Assembly: GCF_016482825.1 (NCBI RefSeq)
Contig: NZ_JAEMNV010000005.1
Coordinates: forward strand, 1 to 64,000
Reading direction: 5' to 3'
Source: Antrihabitans stalagmiti
GTDB lineage: Bacteria > Actinomycetota > Actinomycetes > Mycobacteriales > Mycobacteriaceae
Length of the DNA stretch: 64,000 nucleotides
The notes below the pieces were generated by a model. It saw only the letters and a list, made by a program, of their open reading frames with translations. It searched no databases and was not told where the DNA came from. Numbering within the stretch: position 1 is the first letter of the stretch; every line of letters begins with the position of its first letter. The position numbers and the translations under genes are program-made. Shown in pieces: positions 9,415 to 19,707 of this stretch.

Positions 9415-10752
9415 TCAGCTCGCTTTGCGCGCCGACTCGAGCGCGCGTACCGATTCCGCAACCGCCTTCGGGTGGTCGATCTGATCGAGCGCGACGATTT
9501 CGCGGCGGAAGAACAATGCCAGCGTCCAGTCGGCGACGATGCGAACCTTGCGAGACAGTGTCGGCATCTTGAGGACGTGGTAGCCGCGATGCATGAACCA
9601 TGCAGGCAACCCCTTTACCTTGATGCCGTAGACATCGGCGACACCACGGTAGAGGCCAAGCGACGCAACTGATCCCGCGTACTTGTGCTCGTAGTCGCGC
9701 ATTTTCTTGCCACGGACGAGGGCAACGGTGTTGTCTGCCATCACCTTTGCCTGGCGCACGGCGTGCTGAGCAGACGGGCTGCACGTCGCCGTCGGATCCT
9801 CGTCGATCTTGGACAGGTCCGGAACGGCCGAGATATCACCAGCACCAAATGCTTCCGATACACCGACAACCTGAAGCGTCGAGGTGCAACGAAGACGGCT
9901 GCGCTGATCGACGGGCAGATCGGTGTGCGCGAGCATCGGGTTTGCCTTCACGCCTGCCGTCCACACGATCGTGTCGGCACCGAACTTGCTGCCGTCGGAC
10001 AGTTCGACATTGCCGTCGACGAGCGAATCGGCACGAGTGTTCAGGTAGACCTTGATGCCACGCTCGGTGAGACGCTCGATCGTGTAGATGCCCATCTTCG
10101 GGCTAACCTCGGGCATGATCCGCCCGGTTGCCTCGACGAGTATCCAGTTCATGTCGTCCGCGGTGATGTTCGGGTAGTACCGAACCGCATACCGCGCCAT
10201 GTCCTGCAGTTCGGCAAGCGCTTCGATTCCGGCGTAGCCGCCACCGATGACAACGAACGTCAGCAGCCGCTTGCGTAGTTCGACATCCTCCGTCGCAGAG
10301 GCATCGTCGAGTCGCGACAGCACGTGATCACGCAGGTAAGCAGCCTCGGTGACCGTCTTGAACATGATGCCCTGCTCCAACAGCCCGGGAACGGGGAGTG
10401 TGCGAGCAACGGAACCGGCCGTCATCAGCAGAATGTCGTAGGAGAGGGTCTCGACGTTGCCGCTCGGGTCCGTGATCCACGCGGTACGCGACGCGTGCTC
10501 GATCTTCGACACCTTGCCTGTGATCACGGTGCATTTGCGCAGCACGGTGCGTAGCGGGACCACGATGTGGCGTGGGTCGATCGAGCCGGCCGATACCTCC
10601 GGCAGAAACGGCAGATAGGTCATGTGCGGCAACGGATCGACGATGGTGATGCGTGCTTCACCTGCACGCAGCTTCTTTTGCAAGCGGATGGCGGCAGACA
10701 TGCCGACCGTTCCACCACCGACGATCAAGATGTGCTTGGGCTGCTGGGTCAC
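9415..10752 (-). CDS. ndh: Type II NADH dehydrogenase (NADH:quinone oxidoreductase)
   Basis: 445 residues from a GTG with GAGGA about 7 nt upstream. It is a single-subunit flavoprotein passing electrons from NADH to menaquinone without pumping protons, peripheral on the inner membrane face. Visible motifs are the FAD Rossmann motif GGGTVG near the N-terminus, a second nucleotide motif VIGGGYAGIEALAEL near residue 165 for NADH, and the ATCSPSAQHAVRQ segment typical of the family near the FAD C-terminal site. Length fits NDH-2 enzymes. It stands alone, 131 bp from ppx. Confidence 0.93.
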   Translation of the reverse strand: MTQQPKHILIVGGGTVGMSAAIRLQKKLRAGEARITIVDPLPHMTYLPFLPEVSAGSIDPRHIVVPLRTVLRKCTVITGKVSKIEHASRTAWITDPSGNVETLSYDILLMTAGSVARTLPVPGLLEQGIMFKTVTEAAYLRDHVLSRLDDASATEDVELRKRLLTFVVIGGGYAGIEALAELQDMARYAVRYYPNITADDMNWILVEATGRIMPEVSPKMGIYTIERLTERGIKVYLNTRADSLVDGNVELSDGSKFGADTIVWTAGVKANPMLAHTDLPVDQRSRLRCTSTLQVVGVSEAFGAGDISAVPDLSKIDEDPTATCSPSAQHAVRQAKVMADNTVALVRGKKMRDYEHKYAGSVASLGLYRGVADVYGIKVKGLPAWFMHRGYHVLKMPTLSRKVRIVADWTLALFFRREIVALDQIDHPKAVAESVRALESARKAS

Positions 10753-10883
10753 AACGGGTCCTCACACTCGAGTAAACATTCCTGTGTACTCGATGCTAGG
10801 ACGTCCTACATAGCCCTGACGCGAATGGTGACTGAGTTAACAACCTCTCAACAGCCGCTATCCGCTCGAAACGAACACGTCTC

Positions 10884-11828
10884 TCAAACGTCGATCGAGA
10901 GCGCGATCCCGTCGAGAATGTCGTGCTCGCTGACGATCAGCTGGTCGACGCCGGCGCGTCGGGACAATTCGTCGGCTAGAACAGTCAGAATCACTGCTCC
11001 GCCACCGATTACGTCGACGCGACCGGGATGCATCGGACCGAGGGCCGCCCGCTCGACACGCGTCATTCCGACGAGTCGATCGGCAACTGCGTGCACGTCC
11101 TCCAACGACAGCCGTGACAGATGCACCCGCTCCGCGTCGTAGCTCGGAAGGTCCTGTGCGACTGCGGCAATCGTCGTCATCGTCCCTGCGACACCGACCC
11201 ACGTCCGCGCTCGTTCGATCGGCACGTGAGCAAAGGCGTCCGCAAACCGTTCGGCCGCGAACTCCCGCGCCTCGGCAACCTGCTCCGCCGTCGGCGGGTC
11301 GCCTGGCAGACACCGTTCGGTGATACGCACACAGCCGATATCTGCGGAATAGGCTGCAGCCACACCGGTTTCGTCACCGAGAACGAGTTCGGTCGATCCC
11401 CCGCCGAGATCGACGACGACGAAAGGTCCATCTGCAGCATTCAATTCACCGACCGCACCCGAAAACGACAGTCTCGCTTCCTCGTCGCCGCTGATAACTT
11501 CAGCTTCGGCCCCGGGAATCACCGCACCGAGTTCCGTGCGCGTCATCGCAAAGAAGTCTTCACGATTGGACGCGTCACGGGTTGCCGACGTCGCGACCAT
11601 CCGTACGGCCTCGACACCGTTGTCCCGCATCAGGTTTGCGTAATCATGAAGCGCGACGCGCGTGCGTTCGATCGCCTCGGGCACAAACGAGCCGGTGGCG
11701 TCGACCCCCTGCCCGAGTCGGACGATGCGCATCTCGCGCACCACATCGGTCAGGACGCCGGCCGTATTGCGGTCGGCGATGAGCAACCTGATCGAGTTGG
11801 TCCCGCAATCGACGGCGGCGACTCTCAT
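10884..11828 (-). CDS. ppx: Exopolyphosphatase / (p)ppGpp-phosphatase family protein (Ppx/GppA)
   Basis: 314 residues, starting at ATG 11828. It belongs to the ASKHA fold phosphatases that hydrolyse polyphosphate or pppGpp. The N-terminal phosphate-1 motif VDCGTNSIRLLIAD and the phosphate-2 motif VVDLGGGSTELVLG at about 120-135 are intact. It is the short, two-domain form found in Mycobacteriales; M. tuberculosis Rv1026 (Ppx2) has the same place after the DUF501 gene. Which substrate is used cannot be told from the sequence alone. Confidence 0.9.
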   Translation of the reverse strand: MRVAAVDCGTNSIRLLIADRNTAGVLTDVVREMRIVRLGQGVDATGSFVPEAIERTRVALHDYANLMRDNGVEAVRMVATSATRDASNREDFFAMTRTELGAVIPGAEAEVISGDEEARLSFSGAVGELNAADGPFVVVDLGGGSTELVLGDETGVAAAYSADIGCVRITERCLPGDPPTAEQVAEAREFAAERFADAFAHVPIERARTWVGVAGTMTTIAAVAQDLPSYDAERVHLSRLSLEDVHAVADRLVGMTRVERAALGPMHPGRVDVIGGGAVILTVLADELSRRAGVDQLIVSEHDILDGIALSIDV

Positions 11829-11892
11829 TGACGGCGTCCTCTCGAAGTTGACATTACCGACGGCTTACAGCCACAGACCGGTGGCTGAGACG

Positions 11893-12414
11893 TCAGGATT
11901 GCGCTGTGGTCGGTTCGGGCCAGTCCGCGGGAATTGCAGTGCCCCTGAGCTTTCCGTGTGCTGCGAGCGCGACCGACTCGTCGCCGAGGGGATTGACACC
12001 CGGCCCTTTCGCGAGCGAATGCGCCATGAGCACGTGCAAGCACTTCACGCGATCAGGCATCCCGCCGCCCGTGAAGTCGGTGTCGAGCGAGGTGATCGCG
12101 TTTCGCTCGGCGAGATAACTCTCGTGCGCACGCCGATACCCCTCAGCGAGAACAGGATCGGTGTCGAGACGTTCGGTCATATCGCGCATCACGCCAGCCG
12201 ATTCCTGCCTGCTCGCTTCGGCGGTCAGACGCGGATCGGTCAAGTAGTACAACGTCGGAAACGGGGTGCCGTCAGGAAGTTTCGGTGCTGTTTTCACAAC
12301 GCCAGGCTTGCCGTCAGGTGTGCGGTAGGCGATGGCGAGCACGCCTCGTGGAGCCCTCCCGAGTTGGGCTGCAACGGCTTCGAGGTCTTCGGGTGTTGGG
12401 ATTTCGTCGCTCAC
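11893..12414 (-). CDS. DUF501 family protein
   Basis: 173 residues from a GTG that overlaps the stop of the upstream ftsB-like gene (GTGA), so it is probably translationally coupled. DUF501 proteins have no known function. Seen here: a conserved RAPRGVLAIAYRTPDG segment near the N-terminus, FPTLYYLTDPRL, and CLHVLMAHSLA. It sits between ftsB-like and ppx genes as in M. tuberculosis (Rv1024-Rv1025-Rv1026), a linkage widely kept in actinobacteria. Confidence 0.88.
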   Translation of the reverse strand: MSDEIPTPEDLEAVAAQLGRAPRGVLAIAYRTPDGKPGVVKTAPKLPDGTPFPTLYYLTDPRLTAEASRQESAGVMRDMTERLDTDPVLAEGYRRAHESYLAERNAITSLDTDFTGGGMPDRVKCLHVLMAHSLAKGPGVNPLGDESVALAAHGKLRGTAIPADWPEPTTAQS

Positions 12415-13022
12415 CCGGTCGGCCCACCCGGCTGGTTCGGCTCAGCAGCATTCTGCGGCTGCGACACCTGACCGAAGAGGTCGGTGTACCAGGGTCCACC
12501 TTCGGGAACAGGCTTCGCGCGCCGCGCCTGCTCCGCCTCGAACGCGCCAGGCAGTTGCACTTGGAACGGCGTCTCCCCTGGCTTGACGAGTCGCAGCCGG
12601 TTCCTGGCTTCGGCGGTGATGTACGCGGGGTCGTCCTGCTGCGCCTTCTTGGCACGCAGTGCGTTGACGTCGGCTTGCAGCTGATTGTGATCAGCAGCAA
12701 CCTGAGCCGCTTCGGCGCGCTGGGTGAAATACGTCCGCAGTGGCACCGCGAGTGTGAGCGCAAGCGCACATACGACAACAGCAAGGATGACCGCGCGGGC
12801 CGTGGACAATCCCAGAATCGTCCGTTCCGGCGTCGGCTCGGATTTTTTGCCCTTGACCACGCGAGGCGGACGATCGCGGTCGGATACTTCCGGAGTCGGC
12901 TTTCCCTCCGGTGCGCGCCTGGTCCGGTCCGTACGCCGCGAACTTTCCGAGCGTCCGGACCTGCGAGAGTCACGGCCACCGGGACTGCTGCCCGACCTGC
13001 GGCTACGCCGATTGTCAGCCAT
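12411..13022 (-). CDS. ftsB: FtsB/DivIC-type septum formation initiator
   Basis: 203 residues. The N-terminal 70 residues are very basic and disordered (RRS and SRR repeats). One membrane helix lies at about 74-95 (ARAVILAVVVCALALTLAVP) and a coiled-coil heptad region at about 98-125 with ADHNQLQADVNALRAKKAQ. The C-terminal tail is Pro/Gln rich. This layout is that of actinobacterial FtsB (DivIC) proteins that bind FtsL and FtsQ at the division septum, with the coiled coil outside the membrane. Linkage to eno and DUF501 is the usual actinobacterial arrangement (Rv1024 in M. tuberculosis). The gene name is by homology. Confidence 0.88.
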   Translation of the reverse strand: MADNRRSRRSGSSPGGRDSRRSGRSESSRRTDRTRRAPEGKPTPEVSDRDRPPRVVKGKKSEPTPERTILGLSTARAVILAVVVCALALTLAVPLRTYFTQRAEAAQVAADHNQLQADVNALRAKKAQQDDPAYITAEARNRLRLVKPGETPFQVQLPGAFEAEQARRAKPVPEGGPWYTDLFGQVSQPQNAAEPNQPGGPTG

Positions 13023-13060
13023 CAGTCCCCGCCACCGTCGACCCCTGCCCGTTCATGAAC

Positions 13061-14395
<1,335 letters not shown>

Positions 14396-14422
14396 TTAGC
14401 CCCAACACTCCGGCGGTGCCTT

Positions 14423-14457
14423 TAGGCGCTCCGCCCTCTGCGAGCGCACGGCGCCTA
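14423..14457 (-). terminator. Hairpin at the 3' end of the transglycosylase gene
   Basis: TAGGCGC (14423-14429) pairs with GCGCCTA (14451-14457), the right arm containing the TAG stop of the transglycosylase gene. It could attenuate read-through into eno. The loop is long and there is no clear U-tract, so this is tentative. Confidence 0.3.
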
Positions 14458-15204
14458 CAAGCTGTACAGAGCCGCCCGGTCACGGACATCGCGCATGTAG
14501 GCACCGGACTGGTTGTAGGCGAGCAACGCTGCCTGCCAGCCCTCTGCCGTCTTCAGATCGCCGCCGCGAGCGCAGAGATAACGCGCCGCCGACAGAGCCG
14601 CGTCGTCGATGTTGTCGGGATCGACGCGGCCGTCACCGTTGGCATCCACACCCCAGTGCTTCCACGTTTCGGGGATGAACTGCAGCGGGCCCATCGCCCG
14701 ATCGTGGACCGAATCCCCATCCTGGACACCGCCGTCGGTGTCCCTGATCTCCGCAACGTTGGGTCCGCCGTCGAGAGGCACGCCACGAATCGGCGGCGAG
14801 ACCTGACCATCGGGCGCCACCGTCGAGCCCTGGTAGGTGCCGTGTTTGCTCTCCACGCTCGCGATACCCGCGATGGTCGTCCAGCCGATACCGCAATCGG
14901 GCTGGGTCTCACTCATGACCGCGGCAGCATAGGCGTAGGCCTCCAGTGCGGTGACCGAGATGGCCAGCGTTTCGGAGCGCTGCGTTGCCCACTGGTTGAG
15001 CTGGCTTGCTGTGCGGCCGGGTGCGTTGATGTCGATCGCAGGTAGCGGAGCGCCGACTCCCGGTGGCACGCCGTCAGGGACATCGACACGCGGTTGCCGC
15101 AGATCGCCAACGAATCCGACAGCGACGATCGCAGCCGCGATCAACACGAAACCCGCGACAACCGCGGCACCCAAGGCCTTCAACTTCACCTCCACATCAT
15201 CCAC
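14455..15204 (-). CDS. Membrane-anchored lytic murein transglycosylase (LpqU-like)
   Basis: 249 residues from a GTG at 15204; no strong ribosome binding site is visible, so the start may be a few codons later. One N-terminal membrane segment (about 8-32) is followed by an SLT/MltB-like lysozyme fold. The likely catalytic Glu is in IASVESKHG (about 117), with MGPLQFIPETWKHWG and NIDDAALSAARYLC matching the family. It would cleave glycan strands of peptidoglycan. It sits beside eno as lpqU (Rv1022) does in M. tuberculosis. It shows no lipobox Cys, so unlike LpqU it would be anchored by the helix rather than lipid. Confidence 0.85.
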   Translation of the reverse strand: MDDVEVKLKALGAAVVAGFVLIAAAIVAVGFVGDLRQPRVDVPDGVPPGVGAPLPAIDINAPGRTASQLNQWATQRSETLAISVTALEAYAYAAAVMSETQPDCGIGWTTIAGIASVESKHGTYQGSTVAPDGQVSPPIRGVPLDGGPNVAEIRDTDGGVQDGDSVHDRAMGPLQFIPETWKHWGVDANGDGRVDPDNIDDAALSAARYLCARGGDLKTAEGWQAALLAYNQSGAYMRDVRDRAALYSL

Positions 15205-15301
15205 AAGGTTTATGAGGACGGGCTGAGAGAGCCGCCGTTCGAACCAGGGCCAACTCCTGGCAACCTGCCACCATCGCAGATTCGGACCTGTTCGTTTCTC
15301 G

Positions 15302-15329
15302 TTGTTTTGTCTGTTTCGACGTGCATAAT
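15302..15329 (+). promoter_or_regulatory. Candidate promoter of the first island operon
   Basis: AT-rich stretch in the 202 bp gap between the transglycosylase and the first island gene: -35-like TTGTTT (15302-15307), 16 nt spacer, -10-like CATAAT (15324-15329). It is placed about 70 nt before the GTG at 15407. Nothing else is recognised in this gap. Confidence 0.4.
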
Positions 15330-15406
15330 TAACGCCGGGTGGACATCCTCGAACACTCGCCGGAGGGATTGATTCCTCTCGCGGTCGAACTAATCAAGGG
15401 ATTTGC

Positions 15407-16657
15407 GTGCATTGTCGACTTTGTAATTCGGACCGACTACTCAGCGTTCTCGATCTCGGCGCCACTCCGCCGTGTGAGAAGTTCCTGGAATCCGCAGAAC
15501 TCGATCTCCCCGAACCCACGTACCCGTTGCACCTGCGACTGTGCGAAGACTGCCTGCTACTACAGATCCCGCCGCTGATCACTCCTGAAGAGACCTTCAC
15601 CGAATACGCGTACTTCTCGTCTTTCTCCGACAGTTGGGTCCAGCACGCGAAGACCTTCGTCGACAGCGCCATCGAGCGACTGGGATTGGACGAGTCGTCG
15701 TTCGTCGTCGAGGTCGCGAGCAACGACGGCTATCTGCTGCAGCACGTCGTCGCTGCCGGTGTTCCCTGCTTGGGAATCGAGCCGTCGGTCAACGTCGGCG
15801 CAGCGGCCCGTGAACGTGGTGTGCCGACCGAAACCGCCTTCCTCGACGAGGAACTCGCCGCTGCCGTCACTGCGAAACACGGCAAAGCGAATCTTGTCGC
15901 TGCGAACAACGTCTACGCACATATTCCTGATCTGCTCGGCTTCACTCGCTCTCTGCGAGCACTTCTCGCGGACGACGGTTGGTTGAGCATCGAGGTTCAC
16001 CACGCCCAGAACCTCGTGGAACTCGGTCAGTTCGATACGATCTATCACGAGCATTTCCAGTACTACACAGTGCTTTCCGCTACTCGTGCACTCGCGACAG
16101 CCGGGCTGACAGTCGTCGACGTCGAACTGATTCCGACGCACGGCGGCTCGATTCGAGTGTGGGCGCGTCCCGAGGCCGTGGCCGGCGAACCATCGCAGCG
16201 GTACCGCGACATCCTGGCGGCGGAGGAAGCGGCGGGCCTGCACGACGTCGACGGCTACCGCGAACTGACGCCGCGTACGCAGAAAGTTCGACAAGATCTG
16301 CTGCGTTATCTGCTCGATCGGCGCGCGGAAGGCAAACGCGTCGTCGGTTACGGCGCGCCGGGCAAAGGCAACACGCTGCTCAATTACTGCGGAATTCGGA
16401 CCGACTTGCTCGAATACACCGTCGACCGCAATCCCTACAAGCACGGTCGGTTCACCCCTGGCACTCGAATTCCGATTCTGCCGATCGAGCAGATCGAGAA
16501 AGACAGACCCGATGTGGTTGTCGTGCTGCCGTGGAATCTCGAAAAAGAACTGACCGAACAGCTAAGACATATCTCCGAATGGGGCGGACGGCTCGTCTAC
16601 CCCCTCCCCCACGTGCACGAAGCCGACCTGAGCAACACCGAGAGGGACGCACGATGA
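15407..16657 (+). CDS. Sugar C-methyltransferase (TylC3/NovU/TcaB9 family)
   Basis: 416 residues from a GTG with AAGGGA 5 nt upstream. The family methylates carbon 3 or 5 of a keto nucleotide-sugar with SAM. Three domains are visible: N-terminal zinc-binding domain with Cys3, Cys6, Cys46 and Cys49; central Rossmann SAM-binding domain with VVEVASNDGY (100-109); and C-terminal domain with VGYGAPGKGNTLLNYCGI. The catalytic Glu-His pair is in IYHEHFQYY. First gene of a plus-strand operon; its stop overlaps the next start as ATGA. The partners (nucleotidyltransferase, deacetylase, epimerase) suggest that the product is a branched deoxy- or amino-sugar. Compare its paralogue at 19708, which has lost these residues. 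Confidence 0.9.
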   Translation: MHCRLCNSDRLLSVLDLGATPPCEKFLESAELDLPEPTYPLHLRLCEDCLLLQIPPLITPEETFTEYAYFSSFSDSWVQHAKTFVDSAIERLGLDESSFVVEVASNDGYLLQHVVAAGVPCLGIEPSVNVGAAARERGVPTETAFLDEELAAAVTAKHGKANLVAANNVYAHIPDLLGFTRSLRALLADDGWLSIEVHHAQNLVELGQFDTIYHEHFQYYTVLSATRALATAGLTVVDVELIPTHGGSIRVWARPEAVAGEPSQRYRDILAAEEAAGLHDVDGYRELTPRTQKVRQDLLRYLLDRRAEGKRVVGYGAPGKGNTLLNYCGIRTDLLEYTVDRNPYKHGRFTPGTRIPILPIEQIEKDRPDVVVVLPWNLEKELTEQLRHISEWGGRLVYPLPHVHEADLSNTERDAR

Positions 16658-17457
16658 AGGTAGTTCTGTTCTGCGGTGGCTACGGCATGCGGATGCGCAA
16701 CGATTCCAGCGATGTCATCCCCAAACCGATGCAGATGGTCGGACCGCGCCCACTGATCTGGCACGTCATGCGGTATTACGCGCACTTCGGCCACAAGGAC
16801 TTCATTCTCTGCCTCGGTTACGGCGCAGAGCACATCAAGAACTACTTCTTGGAGTACGAGGAAGCCGCATCGAACGACTTCGTTCTTCGGGACGGCAAAG
16901 TCGAATTACTGCACACCGATATCAGTGATTGGTCCATAACGTTCGCCGACACCGGTGTCGAGTCCGCAATCGGCGAGCGACTTCGCCGGGTCCGCAAGCA
17001 CCTCGACGGTGACGAGTACTTCCTGGCGAATTACGCCGACGTGCTGACCGACGCGCCGATGGACGAGATCATCGACAAGTTTCATGCCTCCGGTGCTGCG
17101 GCCTCGATGTTGATCGTTCCGCCGCAGTCGTCGTTCCACTGCGTCGACGTGACCGAGTCCGGCGTCGTCACCGAAATCGCGCCCGTCAGTCGCATGCCGA
17201 TCTGGGAGAACGGCGGATTCTTCGTTCTCAGCAACGAGATCTTCGACCTACTGCCTCCTGGCGGTGACCTCGTCGAGGACGTGTGCGGGACGCTGGCCCA
17301 GCAGGGTCGCTTGTTCGGCTACAAGCACCTCGGATTCTGGAAGCCGACCGACACCTTCAAAGAGCGTGCCGAACTCGACGCCAACTACCAGCACGGCATC
17401 CGTCCGTGGATGGTGTGGGAAGCCGAAGACAAGGAAGACGTCGTAGCTCCCGCATGA
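16654..17457 (+). CDS. Sugar-1-phosphate nucleotidyltransferase, glucose-1-phosphate cytidylyltransferase-like
   Basis: 267 residues, ATG overlapping the previous stop. The N-terminal nucleotide loop is FCGGYGMRMR, followed by the sugar-nucleotidyltransferase Lys in VIPKPM and LIWHVMRYYAHFGHKDFILCLGY, which closely resembles RfbF/AscA cytidylyltransferases. Those make CDP-glucose from glucose-1-phosphate and CTP; the actual sugar here is not known. It would activate the sugar that the neighbouring methyltransferase, deacetylase and epimerase act on. The glycine loop differs from the common AGGLGTRL but keeps the glycine and arginine positions. Confidence 0.85.
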   Translation: MKVVLFCGGYGMRMRNDSSDVIPKPMQMVGPRPLIWHVMRYYAHFGHKDFILCLGYGAEHIKNYFLEYEEAASNDFVLRDGKVELLHTDISDWSITFADTGVESAIGERLRRVRKHLDGDEYFLANYADVLTDAPMDEIIDKFHASGAAASMLIVPPQSSFHCVDVTESGVVTEIAPVSRMPIWENGGFFVLSNEIFDLLPPGGDLVEDVCGTLAQQGRLFGYKHLGFWKPTDTFKERAELDANYQHGIRPWMVWEAEDKEDVVAPA

Positions 17458-18104
17458 TCGAACTGGCAACGAGCGGGATTGCCGAGCTTGCTGTACTCGG
17501 GGCGCACTGCGACGACATCGCGATCGGTATGGGCGGAACGCTGCTTACGATCGCGCAGGCACGCCCGGAGCTGCGGGTGCATGCCCTCGTCCTGTCCGGC
17601 GGCGGGACACCTCGCGAAGCCGAGGAACGCTCGGCGCTTGCGGCGTTCTGTCCGAACACCGACCTGACCGTGACGATCCTGGACATTCCCGACGGTCGCG
17701 CACCCGCGCATTGGAATCGGATCAAAGACGAACTCGCTGCCTTTCGCCGTACCTGCAACCCCGACATCGTGTTCGGTCCGCAGCGCGACGACGCTCACCA
17801 GGACCATCGGCTGCTTGCCAAGGTCCTGCCGACGGAATTTCGAGATCACCTGATCCTCGGCTACGAGATCCTCAAATGGGAAACGGATACTCCGCGCCCG
17901 ACGATGTTCCATCCGATCGAGACACGGTCGGCGCAGGAGAAAGTGCGCCTGCTGCACGAGCACTACCCCTCGCAAGTGGTTCACGACTGGTTCGACGATG
18001 CGTCGTTCCTCGGCCTGTCGAGGCTGCGGGGCGTGCAATGCCGAAGCGAACATGCCGAGGCGTTCGTAATAGAAAAAGCGACGATTTCATTTGGAGGGCA
18101 ATGA
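17454..18104 (+). CDS. PIG-L/LmbE family deacetylase
   Basis: 216 residues, ATG overlapping the stop of the nucleotidyltransferase (ATGA). These zinc enzymes remove an acetyl group from N-acetylated sugars (GlcNAc-PI, GlcNAc-Ins, bacillithiol precursors). The metal motif is AHCDDIAIGMGGTL near residue 17 (H-x-D-D) and the second metal His is in QRDDAHQDHRLL near residue 107. Both are intact, so it should be active. In this operon it probably deacetylates a nucleotide-linked or lipid-linked amino sugar, but the substrate is inferred only. Confidence 0.85.
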   Translation: MIELATSGIAELAVLGAHCDDIAIGMGGTLLTIAQARPELRVHALVLSGGGTPREAEERSALAAFCPNTDLTVTILDIPDGRAPAHWNRIKDELAAFRRTCNPDIVFGPQRDDAHQDHRLLAKVLPTEFRDHLILGYEILKWETDTPRPTMFHPIETRSAQEKVRLLHEHYPSQVVHDWFDDASFLGLSRLRGVQCRSEHAEAFVIEKATISFGGQ

Positions 18105-18105
18105 C

Positions 18106-19140
18106 ATGCGGGTTCTCGTAACCGGTCATCAGGGATATCTCGGCACTGTGATGGTGCCGATTCTGCAGGCGGCGGGGCACGATGTCGTCGGCCTCGATTC
18201 CGGGCTGTTCGCAGAGTGCATCCTCGGACCGGCACCGGTGGACCCGCCAGGTCTCGCAGTGGATCTGCGCGACGTCACGGTCGATCAGCTGCGCGGCTTC
18301 GACGCCGTGATTCACCTTGCGGCGCTGTCGAACGATCCGCTTGGCGCCCTCGCCCCCGAAATCACCTACGACGTCAACCATCACGCGTCGGTCCGGCTCG
18401 CAAAGCTTGCGAAGGACGCCGGGGTCGCCCGCTTCCTCTACGCCTCCACCTGTTCCGTATACGGTTCCGCCGGTGAGGAACTCGTCACCGAGAGCGCGCC
18501 GCTACGGCCGCTGACGCCATACGCCGAAAGCAAAGTTCGTGTCGAGGACGACGTCGCCGCGATCGCCGATTCGGGCTTCACACCGGTATTTCTGCGCAAC
18601 GCAACAGCTTTCGGCTTCTCGCCGCGCCTACGCGCGGACATCGTCCTGAACAACCTTGTCGGCCATGCGGTGTTGACCGGTGATGTCCGCGTGCTGTCGG
18701 ACGGCACACCGTGGCGACCACTCGTACACGCCCAGGACATCGCAGCTGCGTTCGCCACCTGCCTCACCGCTCCCGTCGACAAGATCAACTGCGTCGCATT
18801 CAACGTCGGAACAGAGAAGAACAACCTCACCGTCGCACAGATCGCCGAGGCGGTCGTCGACGCTGTCCCCAACTCGAAACTCCTCATAACCGGGGAAAGC
18901 GGTGCCGATCCTCGCTCCTACCGCGTTGATTTCTCCGCCATGCGCAACGCACTCGGCTTCGAAGCGCAGTGGACAATTCCCGAAGGTGCGGTCGAGTTGT
19001 ACAAGGAATACACGTCGGCCGGACTGTCGAGCGACGACTTCTTCAAGCGGTTCACTCGTTTGCCGCACCTCGAAAAGCTCAAGGCGGCAGGAATTCTCGA
19101 TGACACGATGCGTCGGATCAACACCTCGTCAGGTGAGTGA
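18106..19140 (+). CDS. NAD-dependent nucleotide-sugar epimerase/dehydratase
   Basis: 344 residues from the ATG at 18106, preceded by GGAGG 8 nt upstream. It is an extended short-chain dehydrogenase with the Rossmann motif TGHQGYLG at the N-terminus, the active-site Ser/Thr in YASTCSVYG (about 120) and the catalytic YAESK (Tyr-x3-Lys) at about 145. The reaction (epimerase, 4,6-dehydratase or reductase) cannot be fixed from motifs. Last gene of the first plus-strand island operon; only 1 bp separates its stop from the end of the convergent RmlC-like gene. Confidence 0.88.
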   Translation: MRVLVTGHQGYLGTVMVPILQAAGHDVVGLDSGLFAECILGPAPVDPPGLAVDLRDVTVDQLRGFDAVIHLAALSNDPLGALAPEITYDVNHHASVRLAKLAKDAGVARFLYASTCSVYGSAGEELVTESAPLRPLTPYAESKVRVEDDVAAIADSGFTPVFLRNATAFGFSPRLRADIVLNNLVGHAVLTGDVRVLSDGTPWRPLVHAQDIAAAFATCLTAPVDKINCVAFNVGTEKNNLTVAQIAEAVVDAVPNSKLLITGESGADPRSYRVDFSAMRNALGFEAQWTIPEGAVELYKEYTSAGLSSDDFFKRFTRLPHLEKLKAAGILDDTMRRINTSSGE

Positions 19141-19141
19141 G

Positions 19142-19693
19142 TCACACCTTTTCGAGCAGTTCGGCCCAGCTCCCCGCGGCTGCGTCGCGCGGCGACACGA
19201 CCGTCACTGCCTGCGGCCAGGCGATCTCGAGGTCGGGATCCGCATAGGCGACTCCGAGGTCTTCGGCAGGATCGTGTGGACGGTCGATGCGATAGCAGAC
19301 GTCGGCGGTCGGGGTGAGCGCCTGGAAGCCGTGCAGAAACCCAGGCGGTACGTACAGATGCCTGAACTCGGTATCGTCCAGCAGAAAAGCTTGCTGCACA
19401 CCGAATGTCGGCGAATCGCGCCGAATATCGACGAGCACGTCGTGAACGGCACCCTGCGCGCAGCGGACGAGTTTGGCTTCGCCACGGCCCGAGCGGCCGT
19501 GCATTCCACGAACCACGCCCTGCACGGATCGGGATTGCGAATCCTGCAGGAACGACGCCGCGGCACCGGTGCGCCCGACCGCGGCGTCGAAGATGTCGGC
19601 GTCGAACGTCCTGGTAAAGAATCCGCGGGCATCCTGAAACGGCTCTGGCACGAACACGAGAACATCGGCCAGTTCGGAAGTCTCGACTCGCAT
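19142..19693 (-). CDS. dTDP-4-dehydrorhamnose 3,5-epimerase-like protein (RmlC family)
   Basis: 183 residues; cupin of the RmlC family, which epimerises C3 and/or C5 of 4-keto-6-deoxy nucleotide sugars. Visible: FQDARGFFTRTFD near the N-terminus, the catalytic-His region QGVVRGMHGR (about 60), LYVPPGFLHGFQAL, and the Asp of YADPDLEIAWP. It is transcribed against the neighbouring epimerase gene. Its start codon lies only 14 bp from that of the divergent gene at 19708, so the promoter must lie inside that gene. Confidence 0.87.
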   Translation of the reverse strand: MRVETSELADVLVFVPEPFQDARGFFTRTFDADIFDAAVGRTGAAASFLQDSQSRSVQGVVRGMHGRSGRGEAKLVRCAQGAVHDVLVDIRRDSPTFGVQQAFLLDDTEFRHLYVPPGFLHGFQALTPTADVCYRIDRPHDPAEDLGVAYADPDLEIAWPQAVTVVSPRDAAAGSWAELLEKV

Positions 19694-19707
19694 GGAACAA
19701 TCCTGCC

